Shown piece by piece: positions 40,885 through 49,442 of a stretch of DNA of 64,000 bases; positions within the stretch are counted from its first letter, which is position 1, and each line of letters starts with the position of its first letter. The translations under genes and the position numbers were made by a program. The stretch comes from Lichenicoccus sp965277665 (lineage in GTDB: Bacteria > Pseudomonadota > Alphaproteobacteria > Acetobacterales > Acetobacteraceae). The notes beneath the pieces were generated by a model. The model was not told the DNA's origin, made no database searches, and saw only the letters and a list, made by a program, of their open reading frames with translations. The stretch lies in assembly GCF_965277665.1 (NCBI RefSeq), contig NZ_OZ255835.1:682001-746000 (forward strand). Reading direction: 5' to 3'.

Positions 40885-42408
40885 TTGCATCTGCCGCTGC
40901 TGTCCCTGGTCACCTTCCTGCCCCTGCTCGGGGCCCTCGTGCTGCTGCTGATGCGCAGCACCGCGGGCGATGACGACGACGCCTCGCGCTGGATCGCGCT
41001 GTGGACCAGCCTGGTGGTGTTCGCCCTCTCCGTGGTGCTCTGGATCGGCTACGATCCCGCTATCGCCGGGTTCCAGTTCCAGCAGCGTGCCGACTGGATG
41101 CCGGCCCTGGGCATCTCGTTCCATCTCGGCCTCGACGGCATCAGCCTGTTGTTCGTGCTGCTGGCCACCACGCTGACCCCGATCGCCATCCTCGCCTCCT
41201 GGCGGCTGATCGAGGTCCGGGTGCGCGACTACATGCTGGCGATCCTGCTGCTGGAGACCACCCTGATCGGGGTGTTCGCGGCGCTCGATTTCGTCGTGTT
41301 CTACGTGTTCTACGAAGCCACCCTGATCCCGGCGAGCCTGCTGATCGGCATCTGGGGCGGACCCAGGCGGGTGTTCGCCTCGCTCAAATTCTTCCTGTTC
41401 ACCTTCGGCGGCTCGCTGTTCATGCTGATCGCGCTGCTCGCGATGTGGCAGATCACCGGCACCACCGACATGCCCACGCTGCTGGCGACGCACTTCACGC
41501 CGCATGCGCAGGGCTGGATGTTCCTGTGCTTCCTGCTCGCCTTCGGGGTCAAGCTGCCGGTCTTCCCGCTGCATGGCTGGCTGCCGGATGCCTACGCCGA
41601 GGCACCCGCCCCCGCCACCGCGCTGATCGCCGGCGTGCTGTCCAAGGCCGGCGCCTACGGCTTCCTGCGCTTCGCCATCTCGATGCTGCCGGATGCGGCG
41701 CACCGGGCGGCGCCCTGGATGATCGGGCTCGGCATCGTTGCCGTCATCTATGCCGCAGCGGTCGCCCTGGCGCAGACCGACATGAAGCGCATGATCGCGT
41801 ACTCGTCGTTCTCGCATATGGGGCTGGTGCTGGTCGGTCTGTTCACCCTTAACGCACCGGGTGTCGCCGGCGCGGTGTTCCAGATGCTCAGCCACGGCAT
41901 CATCATCTCGGGCCTGTTCCTGGCCATCGCCATGCTGTCGAGCCGGGTCGGCACCGGCGAGATCCTGGGCTTCGGCGGGGTCGCCGACCGGATGCCCAAA
42001 CTCGCAGCCCTGGCGATGCTGTTCGCGATGGCCAATATCGGCCTGCCGGGCACCGGCGCCTTCGTCGGCGAGCTGCTGGTGATGATCGGCGCGATCCAGG
42101 TCGGCTTCTGGGTCGCCTTGTTGTCCGGCATGAGCATGATTCTGGGCGCCGTGTACATGCTGGTGCTGTACCGCCGCGTCATGTTCGGCGCTGCCCGCGG
42201 CGTGATCGGCGCGCTGCGCGACCTGACCGGGCCGGAGATGGCGGTGCTGGCGCCGCTCGCCCTGATCACGCTGTGGATGGGCATCTACCCGTCCTCGTTC
42301 ACCCGCGTGTTCGACCCCGGCGTGCGGGTGCTGGCGCAGATGGAGCATGACAGCCAGGCCAGCCGGCAGGCGATGGCGCCGGGCGCCGTTGCGGTCGCGA
42401 CGCGGTGA
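40885..42408 (+). CDS. nuoM: NADH-quinone oxidoreductase subunit M, isolated copy
   Basis: The product has 507 residues with about 14 membrane helices. It is a proton-pumping antiporter-like subunit. NuoM features: HLGLDGISLLFVLL, the Glu in FYVFYEATLIPASLLIGIWGG, the Lys region FGVKLPVFPLHGWLPDAYAEAPAP, and DMKRMIAYSSFSHMG. It starts at TTG 40885. No other nuo gene is in the window, although nuoM usually lies between nuoL and nuoN. It may be a second copy or the genome may have a split operon. The stop overlaps the P450 start region (GTGA), suggesting joint transcription. Confidence 0.9.
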   Translation: MHLPLLSLVTFLPLLGALVLLLMRSTAGDDDDASRWIALWTSLVVFALSVVLWIGYDPAIAGFQFQQRADWMPALGISFHLGLDGISLLFVLLATTLTPIAILASWRLIEVRVRDYMLAILLLETTLIGVFAALDFVVFYVFYEATLIPASLLIGIWGGPRRVFASLKFFLFTFGGSLFMLIALLAMWQITGTTDMPTLLATHFTPHAQGWMFLCFLLAFGVKLPVFPLHGWLPDAYAEAPAPATALIAGVLSKAGAYGFLRFAISMLPDAAHRAAPWMIGLGIVAVIYAAAVALAQTDMKRMIAYSSFSHMGLVLVGLFTLNAPGVAGAVFQMLSHGIIISGLFLAIAMLSSRVGTGEILGFGGVADRMPKLAALAMLFAMANIGLPGTGAFVGELLVMIGAIQVGFWVALLSGMSMILGAVYMLVLYRRVMFGAARGVIGALRDLTGPEMAVLAPLALITLWMGIYPSSFTRVFDPGVRVLAQMEHDSQASRQAMAPGAVAVATR

Positions 42409-43769
42409 GCATGAGCGCGTTGCGCGACGCGGTGCTGCCGGCGCCGCGCCGCAAGCCGGGACGGCGCTCGCAGGTCGAGGCGTTCCTGGTGCTGCGTCGC
42501 AACCCGCTGGAGCTGTGGGGGCCGGACGCCTACCGGCGCCTGGTCCTGCCGGGCCGCTTCCTCGGGCGCCAGCAGCTGCTGCTGAACGATCCCGCCGCGA
42601 TCCGCCATGTCCTGCTCGGCAACCACGAGAACTACCAGCGCAGCGCGCCGACCCGCAGGGTGCTGCGGCCGGTGCTGGGCGAGGGGCTGTTCCTGGCCGA
42701 GGGCGAGGCCTGGCGGCACCAGCGCCGGGTGATCGCGCCGAGCCTGGCGCCGCGGGTGATGCCGATCCTGGTGCGCCACATCCTGCGCGTCAGCGACGTG
42801 TTCGAGGCCGAGCTGCGGCGGCGCATCGGCCATCCGGTCGAGCTGCTGTCGGTGCTGCAGCGGCTCACGCTGGACATCGCCGGGCAGTCGATGTTCTCGC
42901 TGGAGATGGGCCGGTTCGGGCCCGACATGCGGGCGCTGATGCTGCGCTACGCGCTGAACTACGCCCGCGTCGGCGTGCTCGACCTGATGCTGCCGGGCCA
43001 TGTGCGCTCGCCGCTGGATCGCGGCCGCGAGCAGTTCCGCGCCGACTGGCTGGCGCTGATGGACCGCATCATCGCCGCGCGCGACGCGGTGGCGCGTGAG
43101 GACGACGCCCCGCGCGACCTGCTCGACCTGCTGCGGGCCGCGCGCGATCCGGAGACCGGCGAGGGCTTCAACCACGCGCAGCTGCGCGACGAGGTCTCCA
43201 CGCTCATCCTGGCCGGGCACGAGACCACGGCGGTCTCGCTGTTCTGGGCCTGCTTCATCGCGGCCCGGCTGCCCGAGCACCAGGAGCGCCTGGCCGCCGA
43301 GGCCGCGGCGGCCGATCTCGAGGCGCCGGACGCGGTGTCGCGGCTGCCGTTCACCCGCGCCTTCCTCGACGAGACGCTGCGGCTGTATCCGCCGGCCTAC
43401 CTGATCGTGCGCGAGGCGCAGGGGCGGGACGAGATCGCCGGCCATGCGATCGCCCCCGGGACCATCGTCAGCATCTCGCCCTGGGTGCTGCACCGGCATC
43501 ACGCGCACTGGCGCGACCCGGAGCGGTTCGACCCGCAGCGCTTCCTGCCCGGGGCGACGCCGCCCGATCGCCTGGTGTATCTGCCGTTCGGCGCCGGCCC
43601 GCGCATCTGCGTCGGCGCGCAGTTCGCACTCAGCGAGGGCGTACTGGTGCTGGCACGGCTGCTGCGCCGCTACCGTCTCGCTTTGATCGGGCAACCGGAG
43701 GTGCGACCGCGGGGGTTGATCACCACACAGCCGGACCGGCGGGTGCCGTTCCTGCTGACGGCGCGGTAA
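42405..43769 (+). CDS. cytochrome P450
   Basis: A 454-residue soluble bacterial P450. I-helix oxygen-activation motif LAGHETTAVS, K-helix ETLRLYPP (ExxR), PERF region DPERFDPQRFLPG, and haem-binding loop FGAGPRICVGAQFA with proximal Cys at about residue 402. The overall pattern resembles the CYP4/CYP102-like branch that often oxidises fatty acids or terpenoids, but no substrate can be assigned. No ferredoxin or reductase gene is adjacent. Start at GTG 42405 (overlapping nuoM) or ATG 42411. A bidirectional hairpin terminator follows 17 bases after the stop. Confidence 0.92.
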   Translation: MSMSALRDAVLPAPRRKPGRRSQVEAFLVLRRNPLELWGPDAYRRLVLPGRFLGRQQLLLNDPAAIRHVLLGNHENYQRSAPTRRVLRPVLGEGLFLAEGEAWRHQRRVIAPSLAPRVMPILVRHILRVSDVFEAELRRRIGHPVELLSVLQRLTLDIAGQSMFSLEMGRFGPDMRALMLRYALNYARVGVLDLMLPGHVRSPLDRGREQFRADWLALMDRIIAARDAVAREDDAPRDLLDLLRAARDPETGEGFNHAQLRDEVSTLILAGHETTAVSLFWACFIAARLPEHQERLAAEAAAADLEAPDAVSRLPFTRAFLDETLRLYPPAYLIVREAQGRDEIAGHAIAPGTIVSISPWVLHRHHAHWRDPERFDPQRFLPGATPPDRLVYLPFGAGPRICVGAQFALSEGVLVLARLLRRYRLALIGQPEVRPRGLITTQPDRRVPFLLTAR

Positions 43770-43786
43770 TCCCTCCCAAATGCAAC

Positions 43787-43821
43787 GAAGGCCCCGGGGA
43801 GCTGGGCTCCCCGAGGCCTTC
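43787..43821. terminator. strong GC hairpin, bidirectional terminator
   Basis: A 16-base stem with one mismatch: 43787-43802 pairs with 43806-43821 around TGG. On the minus strand it is followed by TTCGTTGCATTT, a weak T-rich tract, 34 bases after the 24-residue peptide gene. On the plus strand it follows the P450 stop by 17 bases. Confidence 0.7.
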
Positions 43822-43855
43822 CATTGTCTGAGGGTTGATGCCGAACCGCTAAGGG

Positions 43856-43930
43856 CTAGGCCGCGGTCTCGATGGAAACAGCGAGGGCCCAGGTCGATCC
43901 GTGCGAAACCTTCGTCAAACAATGAGACAC
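43856..43930 (-). CDS. candidate 24-residue peptide gene with near-perfect ribosome binding site
   Basis: GTG 43930 to TAG 43856 encodes MSHCLTKVSHGSTWALAVSI followed by ETAA. A very strong Shine-Dalgarno sequence, GAAAGGAGGTGAT (43946-43934), complements the 16S 3' end over more than ten bases, with 7 bases between GGAGG and the GTG. A possible promoter lies upstream (43992-43964) and a strong hairpin terminator downstream. There is no hydrophobic stretch long enough to span a membrane. It is not PqqA (no Glu-x3-Tyr motif). No co-directional gene lies downstream within reach, so a leader peptide controlling another gene is unlikely. I do not recognise it. Confidence 0.5.
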   Translation of the reverse strand: MSHCLTKVSHGSTWALAVSIETAA

Positions 43931-43963
43931 TGGATCACCTCCTTTCGGTTGTTGATGGTTGAA

Positions 43964-43992
43964 CCCTAGACAGACCACGCCAAGCTTTTCAA
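43964..43992 (-). promoter_or_regulatory. possible sigma-70-type promoter of the peptide gene
   Basis: Minus-strand TTGAAA (43992-43987), 17-base spacer, then CTAGGG (43969-43964), a weak -10. The start site would lie about 20 bases before the strong Shine-Dalgarno sequence. Confidence 0.3.
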
Positions 43993-44049
43993 GCGATTCG
44001 AGAGGCTGTCCCAGACAGAACTCGAACCTCAACAGCAGATGAGAGCCGC

Positions 44050-45132
44050 ATGCCCTCCTTGTTCGACCCGATCCGCCTCGGCGCCATCGCAGCGCCCAAC
44101 CGCATCCTGATGGCGCCGCTGACCCGCGGCCGCGCGAGCGCGCGGCATGTGCCGACGCCACGCATGGCCGAGTACTATGCGCAGCGCGCCAGTGCCGGGC
44201 TGATCATCACCGAGGCGACCGGCATTTCGCGCGAGGGGCTGGGCTGGGCGTTCGCGCCGGGGATCTGGTCCGAAGAGCAGACAGCCGCCTGGCGTCCGGT
44301 GGTCCAGGCGGTGCATGACGCCGGCGGCCGGATTGCCTGCCAGCTCTGGCACATGGGGCGTCTGGTGCATCCGGACTTTCTCGGCGGCGAGCCGGGGGTC
44401 TCGTCCTCGGCGACCACGGCGCCCGGGACGGCGCACACCTATGCGGGCAAGCAGCCATACGGCGAGGCCCGCGCGCTCAGGCTCGACGAGATCCCGCGCC
44501 TGCTCGAGGACTATCGCAGCGCGGCGCGCAATGCGGTCGCGGCGGGCTTCGACGGCGTCGAGATCCATGCCGCGAATGGCTACCTGATCGACCAGTTCCT
44601 GCGCGACAACGCCAACCGCCGCAGCGACGCCTATGGCGGCCCGATCGCGAACCGGGTGCGGCTGCTGCGCGAGGTCACCGAGGCGGTGGCGGGCGTCGTG
44701 GGCGCGGACCGCACCGGCGTGCGGCTGTCGCCGAACGAGCCGATCCAGGGCGTCGAGGACAGCGACCCGGAGGCCTTGTTCACCGCGGCGGCGACCGAGC
44801 TCGGCCGGTTCGGCCTCGCCTTCCTGGAGCTGCGCGAGCCCGGCCCGCACGGCACCTTCGGACGCGCCGCGCACCCGCCGGTGGCGCCCGCCATGCAGCG
44901 CGCGTTCGCGGGCCCGCTGATCCTCAATGCCGACTACGAGGGCGACAGCGCCCAGGCCACGCTGGACGAGGGCCGCGCCGACGCGATTGCGTTCGGCCGC
45001 ACCTTCCTGGCGAACCCCGACCTGCCGGCGCGCCTGCGCCTCGACGCGCCGCTGAACAAGGATGTGCAGGCGACCTGGTACAGCCAGGGCGACGAGGGCT
45101 ACACCGACTACGTCACCATGGATGCGCTGTAA
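44050..45132 (+). CDS. Old Yellow Enzyme-family alkene reductase (NADH:flavin oxidoreductase)
   Basis: A 360-residue FMN TIM-barrel enzyme reducing activated C=C bonds or nitro-compounds with NAD(P)H. Motifs: RILMAPLTRGRA near the N-terminus, IACQLWHMGRLVHP, the substrate His/Asn pair in VEIHAANGYLIDQF, the SDAYGG loop, VRLSPNEPIQG, and the phosphate-binding end ADAIAFGRTFLANPDLP. It is closest in pattern to the NemA/XenA-type alkene reductases. ATG 44050 directly follows AGATGAGAGCCGC, a weak ribosome site. It is divergent from the 24-residue peptide gene. Confidence 0.92.
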   Translation: MPSLFDPIRLGAIAAPNRILMAPLTRGRASARHVPTPRMAEYYAQRASAGLIITEATGISREGLGWAFAPGIWSEEQTAAWRPVVQAVHDAGGRIACQLWHMGRLVHPDFLGGEPGVSSSATTAPGTAHTYAGKQPYGEARALRLDEIPRLLEDYRSAARNAVAAGFDGVEIHAANGYLIDQFLRDNANRRSDAYGGPIANRVRLLREVTEAVAGVVGADRTGVRLSPNEPIQGVEDSDPEALFTAAATELGRFGLAFLELREPGPHGTFGRAAHPPVAPAMQRAFAGPLILNADYEGDSAQATLDEGRADAIAFGRTFLANPDLPARLRLDAPLNKDVQATWYSQGDEGYTDYVTMDAL

Positions 45133-45215
45133 GGCTCGGGGGTGGGCTCTGACGGGTTCGCTTGCCCGGGCCTGTGCCGTGCGACACTGTGCGGGCCCGG
45201 AGCGGCAGGAGCGGC

Positions 45216-46556
45216 ATGGCGATGATGGATTGGTCGCGCCTGCTCGATGACAGCCGGCCGGCCAAGCCGGTCAGCGTCCGGGCCCGGCGCGGGCGTTCGG
45301 AGTTCCAGAAGGACCACGACCGGCTGATCTTCTCCGAGCCGTTCCGCATGCTCGGGCGCAAGACCCAGGTGCATCCGCTGCCGCGCAACGACAAGGTGCA
45401 TAACCGGCTCACCCACAGCCTGGAGGTCTCCTGCGTCGGCCGCAGCCTCGGCGAGCTGGTCGGGCGCGAGCTGGAGCGGCGTGGCGTGCTGCCCGAAGGC
45501 GTGCAGTCGGCCGATATCGGCGCCATCGTGCAGGCCGCCTGCCTCGCGCACGATATCGGCAACCCGCCGTTCGGGCACGCCGGCGAATATGCGATCCGCG
45601 ACTGGTACAGCCGCCAGCCGGACAGTTTTTTCGACGGCTTCAGCGCCCATTGCGTGCAGGACCTGCGGACCTTCGAGGGCAACGCCCAGGGTTTTCGCAT
45701 GCTGACCAGCCTGCACGACATCGTCGGCATCCGGCTGACCTCCGCCACGCTCGCCACCTTCGTGAAATATCCCTGGTGCTCGAATTCGCCGGCCGCCGCC
45801 GGCCGCCACGGCAAGTACAGCTGCTATGGCAGCGAATTCCAGACCATGTGCTGCATCTTCGACGCCATGCAGATCCCCCAGATCGCGCCGGGCGTCTATG
45901 CGCGGCATCCGCTGGCCTATCTGGTCGAGGCGGCCGACGACATCTGCTACGCCATCGTCGATATCGAGGACGGCATGGAGATGGAGATCCTGCGCGGCGC
46001 CGAGGTGATCGAGGTCTTCACCGGCCTGCTCGACGACGCCATGCGCGCCGAGTTCCTGGCCGGCCGCACCGGCCACGGCGAGCGGCAGCGCATACGCTGG
46101 CTGCGCGGCCGCGCGATCGACGGGCTGGTGGCCGACTGCACCACGATCTTCTTTGCGCAGTACGACGCGATCCTGGCCGGCGCGTTTTCCGGCACCATCG
46201 TCGAGGCCGGTCCGGTGCGTCTGCGCGACGGCATCGCCCGGGCCAAGCAGCTCGCGCGCGACGAGATCTTCCGGCACTCGCGCAAGACCGAGGTCGAGAT
46301 CGGCGCCTACTCGGCGGTGGCGACCCTGCTCGCCACCTGCTCGGAGGCGGCGCGCGAGCTGTTTCGCAGCAGCAGCCCGTCCGCGCTGTCCTACCGCTCG
46401 AACCGGATCCTGCAGCTGATGGAAGACCATTCGCCCGGCCACGGGTTCGCAATCGAGGAGCACTACCGCCGGATCAACGATTTCGTCTCCGCGCTGACCG
46501 ACAACCAGGTCACGCGGCTGGCGCAGTTCGCGCGCGGCAACCCGCTCGACGGCTAA
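45216..46556 (+). CDS. dgt: dGTP triphosphohydrolase-like HD protein
   Basis: The product has 446 residues. The HD-domain metal site is seen as His in HNRLTHSLEV, then CLAHDIGNPPFGHAGE (HD), and a later Asp in LVEAADDICYAIVD. The order and the C-terminal ERINDFVSALTDNQ-like region (YRRINDFVSALTDNQVTRL) fit deoxyguanosinetriphosphate triphosphohydrolases, which release triphosphate from dGTP and adjust dNTP pools. ATG 45216 is chosen for its GGAG at 45207-45210; an in-frame ATG at 45162 lacks support. It converges on arsH with a 4-base stop overlap. Confidence 0.92.
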   Translation: MAMMDWSRLLDDSRPAKPVSVRARRGRSEFQKDHDRLIFSEPFRMLGRKTQVHPLPRNDKVHNRLTHSLEVSCVGRSLGELVGRELERRGVLPEGVQSADIGAIVQAACLAHDIGNPPFGHAGEYAIRDWYSRQPDSFFDGFSAHCVQDLRTFEGNAQGFRMLTSLHDIVGIRLTSATLATFVKYPWCSNSPAAAGRHGKYSCYGSEFQTMCCIFDAMQIPQIAPGVYARHPLAYLVEAADDICYAIVDIEDGMEMEILRGAEVIEVFTGLLDDAMRAEFLAGRTGHGERQRIRWLRGRAIDGLVADCTTIFFAQYDAILAGAFSGTIVEAGPVRLRDGIARAKQLARDEIFRHSRKTEVEIGAYSAVATLLATCSEAARELFRSSSPSALSYRSNRILQLMEDHSPGHGFAIEEHYRRINDFVSALTDNQVTRLAQFARGNPLDG

Positions 46557-47257
46557 AGCGGTGGCAGCCCGACGCTGGCGCGACGCTCCGAATAGCGGTC
46601 CGTCAGCATCGCGGTATGCGGCTGCAGCAGGATGGTGAAGCGCACCAGCTCCTCCATGACATCGACGATACGGTCGTAGTAGGCGGACGGTCGCATGCGC
46701 CCGGCTGCGTCGAATTCCTCGTACGGCCTGGCGATGCTGGACTGGTTGGGAATTACGACCATGCGCATCCACCGGCCGAGGACGCGCAGCGCGTTCACCG
46801 TGTTGAAGGATTGCGAGCCGGCCGACACCTGCATGACCGCGAGCGTGCGTCCCTGGGTCGGCCGGACGCTGCCCAGTTCGAGCGGCAGGTGGTCGATCTG
46901 CGCCTTCATCACCGCGGTCATCTGCCCGTGCCGTTCCGGGCTGCACCAGACCTGTCCGTCCGACCAGATGGAAAGCTCGCGCAGCTCGCGCACGGCGGGA
47001 TGGTCGTCGGCCTTCACCTGATCCGGGAGCGGCAGTTCGGACGGATCAAAGATGCGTGTCTCTGCGCCGAAGACCTGCAGCAGGCGCGCCGCTTCCTCCA
47101 CCGCCAGTCGGGAATACGACCGCTCCCGCAGCGAGCCGTACAGCAGCAGGATGCGCGGGGGATCATTGACCGCAAGCGTTGGCTGCGGGCCGGTCTGCGC
47201 GACATTGCGATCGAGGGCGGGCAGGGTGTCCGGGTTCGGAAGCTCGCGCAGCCTCAT
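46553..47257 (-). CDS. arsH: ArsH, NADPH-dependent FMN reductase of arsenic resistance
   Basis: A 234-residue flavodoxin-like protein. The FMN phosphate-binding loop is LLYGSLRERSYSRL, followed by the family markers VWCSPERHGQMTAVMKAQIDHLPL (partly), GRTLAVMQVSAGSQSFN and VIPNQSSIARPYEEFD. ArsH proteins oxidise methylated trivalent arsenicals or otherwise support arsenic resistance. It starts at ATG 47257, overlapping the acr3 stop by 4 bases, and is the last gene of the ars operon. Confidence 0.93.
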   Translation of the reverse strand: MRLRELPNPDTLPALDRNVAQTGPQPTLAVNDPPRILLLYGSLRERSYSRLAVEEAARLLQVFGAETRIFDPSELPLPDQVKADDHPAVRELRELSIWSDGQVWCSPERHGQMTAVMKAQIDHLPLELGSVRPTQGRTLAVMQVSAGSQSFNTVNALRVLGRWMRMVVIPNQSSIARPYEEFDAAGRMRPSAYYDRIVDVMEELVRFTILLQPHTAMLTDRYSERRASVGLPPL

Positions 47258-48327
47258 GTCGCCTGGCCCCGCTCGTACCAGCCACGCGACCGGCGGACGA
47301 GGGCGACGACCGACAGCATGACGGGCACCTCCACCAGCACGCCCACGACGGTGGAAAGCGCCGCCCCGGACTGGAAGCCGAACAACGCAATGGCGGTCGC
47401 CACGGCCAGCTCGAAGAAATTGCTGGCGCCGATCAGCGCGGACGGACCGGCCACGCACCAGGCGACGCCGAGCCGGCGGTTGACCAGGTAGGCGAGCCCC
47501 GCATTGAAATAGACCTGCACCAGGATCGGCACCGCCAGCATCGCTATGACAAGCGGCTGGCGCACGATCTGCGCACCTTGCATGCCGAACAGCAGCACGA
47601 GCGTCAGCAGCAGCGCCGCAAGCGACAGCGGAGCCAGGATGCGCAGGGTCCGGCCGAGCGCCGCCGGACCACTCTTCGCCAGCAGCCCGCGCCGCCAGAG
47701 CTGAGCTGCGATCACCGGCACAACGATGTACAGGAGCACCGACAGAAGCAGCGTGTCCCAGGGCACGGTGATCGAGGACAGGCCGAGCAGCAGCGCCACG
47801 AGCGGCGCGAAGGCCACGATCATGATGGCATCGTTGAGCGCCACCTGTGACAGCGTGAAATGCGGCTCGCCGTCCACGAGGTTCGACCAGACGAACACCA
47901 TCGCCGTGCAGGGCGCCGCCGCCAGCAGGATCAAGCCTGCCCTGTAGCCGTCGATCATGCCGGCGGGCAGATACGGCCGGAAGACGACGCCGATGAACAG
48001 CCAGCCCAGCAGCGCCATCGAGAACGGCTTGACCAGCCAGTTGATGCCGACGGTCGCCATGATGCCGCGCCAGTGGTTGCGCACCTGGCCGAGCGCCGCC
48101 AGATCGATCTTCAGCAGCATGGGAATGACCATCAGCCAAACCAGGAGGGCGACCGGCAGGTTGATCTGCGCCACCGTCGCCGTGCCGAGCGCGTGGAACA
48201 GGCCCGGCAGCCACTGGCCGAGGCCGACGCCGGCGACGATGCAGAGCGCCACCCACAGCGTCAGATAGCGCTCGAACGCGCCAAGGGACGGCGCTCTGCG
48301 GGACGCCACGAGTGCCGCTTCGCTCAC
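47254..48327 (-). CDS. arsB: ACR3-family arsenite efflux permease
   Basis: An inner-membrane arsenite/proton antiporter of 357 residues with ten predicted helices. ACR3 features include the conserved Cys in LLAAAPCTAMVFVWSNL, the MVIPMLLKID and INWLVKPFSMALLGW helices, and SNFFELAVATAIALFG near the C-terminus. It works downstream of ArsC, which supplies arsenite. Start codon overlaps arsC by 4 bases; stop overlaps arsH. Confidence 0.95.
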   Translation of the reverse strand: MSEAALVASRRAPSLGAFERYLTLWVALCIVAGVGLGQWLPGLFHALGTATVAQINLPVALLVWLMVIPMLLKIDLAALGQVRNHWRGIMATVGINWLVKPFSMALLGWLFIGVVFRPYLPAGMIDGYRAGLILLAAAPCTAMVFVWSNLVDGEPHFTLSQVALNDAIMIVAFAPLVALLLGLSSITVPWDTLLLSVLLYIVVPVIAAQLWRRGLLAKSGPAALGRTLRILAPLSLAALLLTLVLLFGMQGAQIVRQPLVIAMLAVPILVQVYFNAGLAYLVNRRLGVAWCVAGPSALIGASNFFELAVATAIALFGFQSGAALSTVVGVLVEVPVMLSVVALVRRSRGWYERGQAT

Positions 48328-48674
48328 GGCAGGATCTCCAGCACCGTCTCGGATGGCCGGCAGAGCTTCACCGCGTCCAGCGTCACGACGATCGGGCGAT
48401 TGATCAGGATCGGGTGCGCCATCATCGCATCGATCAGCGCGCCGTCGGTTAGCGCCGGATCATCCAGCTTCAGTTCATCGTAGGGTGTTCCCTTCCGCCG
48501 CAACACATCGCGCACCGGCAGGCCCATGCGATCGATCAGGCCGACCAGTTCAGCCCGCGACGGCGGCGTGACGAGGTATTCGACGACATGCGGTTCCAGG
48601 CCTCTGTCGCGTATCAGGGCGAGCACGTTGCGCGACGTCCCGCAGGCCGGGTTGTGATAAATCGTGATCTTCAT
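48324..48674 (-). CDS. arsC: glutaredoxin-dependent arsenate reductase
   Basis: The product has 116 residues of the R773-type ArsC/Spx-like family. Catalytic Cys11 is in HNPACGTSRN. The arsenate-binding Arg positions are seen in LRRKGTPYDEL and ILINRPIVV, and the C-terminal region RPSETVLEIL is typical. It reduces arsenate to arsenite using glutathione and glutaredoxin. Overlaps both neighbours by 4 bases. Confidence 0.95.
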   Translation of the reverse strand: MKITIYHNPACGTSRNVLALIRDRGLEPHVVEYLVTPPSRAELVGLIDRMGLPVRDVLRRKGTPYDELKLDDPALTDGALIDAMMAHPILINRPIVVTLDAVKLCRPSETVLEILP

Positions 48675-49096
48675 TCAGACGTATCCCCGCTGCAGCATGA
48701 AGACCTGCCGGGATCAACGCTGTTTCCGTACACGGTGCTTTCGCCCGAGGTGAGGAAGGTCTCCCACGAAATCCCCTCCGGGTCCGTGATCCACGACTTC
48801 TCCGACCGCGCGTAGCAGCATGTCGTGCTGCCTTCGTCGCGCACGGGCCCATCCGCCTCCCGCAGCCGCCCGAACACCTCCTGCAGTTCGACCGGTGTCT
48901 CGACCTGTATGCCCAGATGGTCGATCCCGGACGTCCCGCTGCGGGTGGAGATCGCGAAGTTCACCAGCGGGTCATCGAGCATCCATTTGGCGTTGTCCGG
49001 CTTCGTCACCGAGGGACTGGCGGCGAACAGCGTGCTGTAGAAGCTGATCGACGGCGCGAGGTCAGCGACGGAGATGTGAACGTGCAGGCGCTTCAT
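48671..49096 (-). CDS. arsI: ArsI-type C-As lyase (glyoxalase-fold dioxygenase)
   Basis: A 141-residue vicinal-oxygen-chelate protein. The Fe ligand pattern of ArsI is seen as His5, His60 and Glu112, and the substrate-binding vicinal Cys pair as Cys93-Cys94 (STTCCYARSEKSWITDP), followed by GISWETF. ArsI demethylates trivalent methylarsenicals such as MAs(III), so this operon should handle organoarsenicals as well as arsenate. The C-terminal tail holds a second Cys pair (SSCCSG), which some family members have. The ATG at 49096 overlaps arsR by 35 bases. Confidence 0.9.
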   Translation of the reverse strand: MKRLHVHISVADLAPSISFYSTLFAASPSVTKPDNAKWMLDDPLVNFAISTRSGTSGIDHLGIQVETPVELQEVFGRLREADGPVRDEGSTTCCYARSEKSWITDPEGISWETFLTSGESTVYGNSVDPGRSSCCSGDTSE

Positions 49097-49442
49097 GGCG
49101 GGCTACTCCCTGGGCTTCGGGTTCGGGAACACACTGACCGCGGCCGCACGCCGAGGCGTCGCCCTGGCAGCAGTTCTCGGTCAGGTAGGCCAGCAGGTCG
49201 TTCATGACGGGATAGGCCGCCGAATAGATCAGCGACCGCCCGTCGCGTCGGAAGGTGACGAGGTTGGCGTGCCTGAGCTGGTTGAGATGGAACGACAGCG
49301 TGGGGCTCGGCAGTCCGAGCCGGTCGGCGATCTGTCCCACCGCCAGGCCCTCGGCCCCGGCCTGCACGAGCAGGCGGAAGATGTCGAGGCGGGAGTCCTG
49401 GGCCAGCGCCGCCAGCGCCGCGATGGCGTATAGCTTTTCCAT
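49062..49442 (-). CDS. arsR: ArsR-family arsenic-responsive repressor
   Basis: The product has 126 residues with a winged helix-turn-helix (GLAVGQIADRLGLPSPTLSFHL then FRRDGRSLIYS). The As(III) site is at the C-terminal end of the fold: Cys91, Cys92 and Cys99 in ENCCQGDASACG, as in the ArsR subtype with two adjacent Cys plus one nearby, not the helix-3 CVC type. Cys104 lies further on. It is the first gene of arsR-arsI-arsC-acr3-arsH, all overlapping, and likely represses its own promoter, relieved by arsenite. Confidence 0.93.
   Translation of the reverse strand: MEKLYAIAALAALAQDSRLDIFRLLVQAGAEGLAVGQIADRLGLPSPTLSFHLNQLRHANLVTFRRDGRSLIYSAAYPVMNDLLAYLTENCCQGDASACGRGQCVPEPEAQGVARHEAPARSHLRR

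Noticed and set aside
43856..43930. Small peptide as PqqA.
   Set aside because: The Glu-x3-Tyr cross-link motif is missing and no pqq gene is nearby.
43931..43946. TGGATCACCTCCTTTC on the plus strand, identical to the 3' end of 16S rRNA.
   Set aside because: The preceding sequence does not match 16S rRNA at all. The motif is the complement of a strong Shine-Dalgarno sequence on the minus strand, in front of the 24-codon frame.
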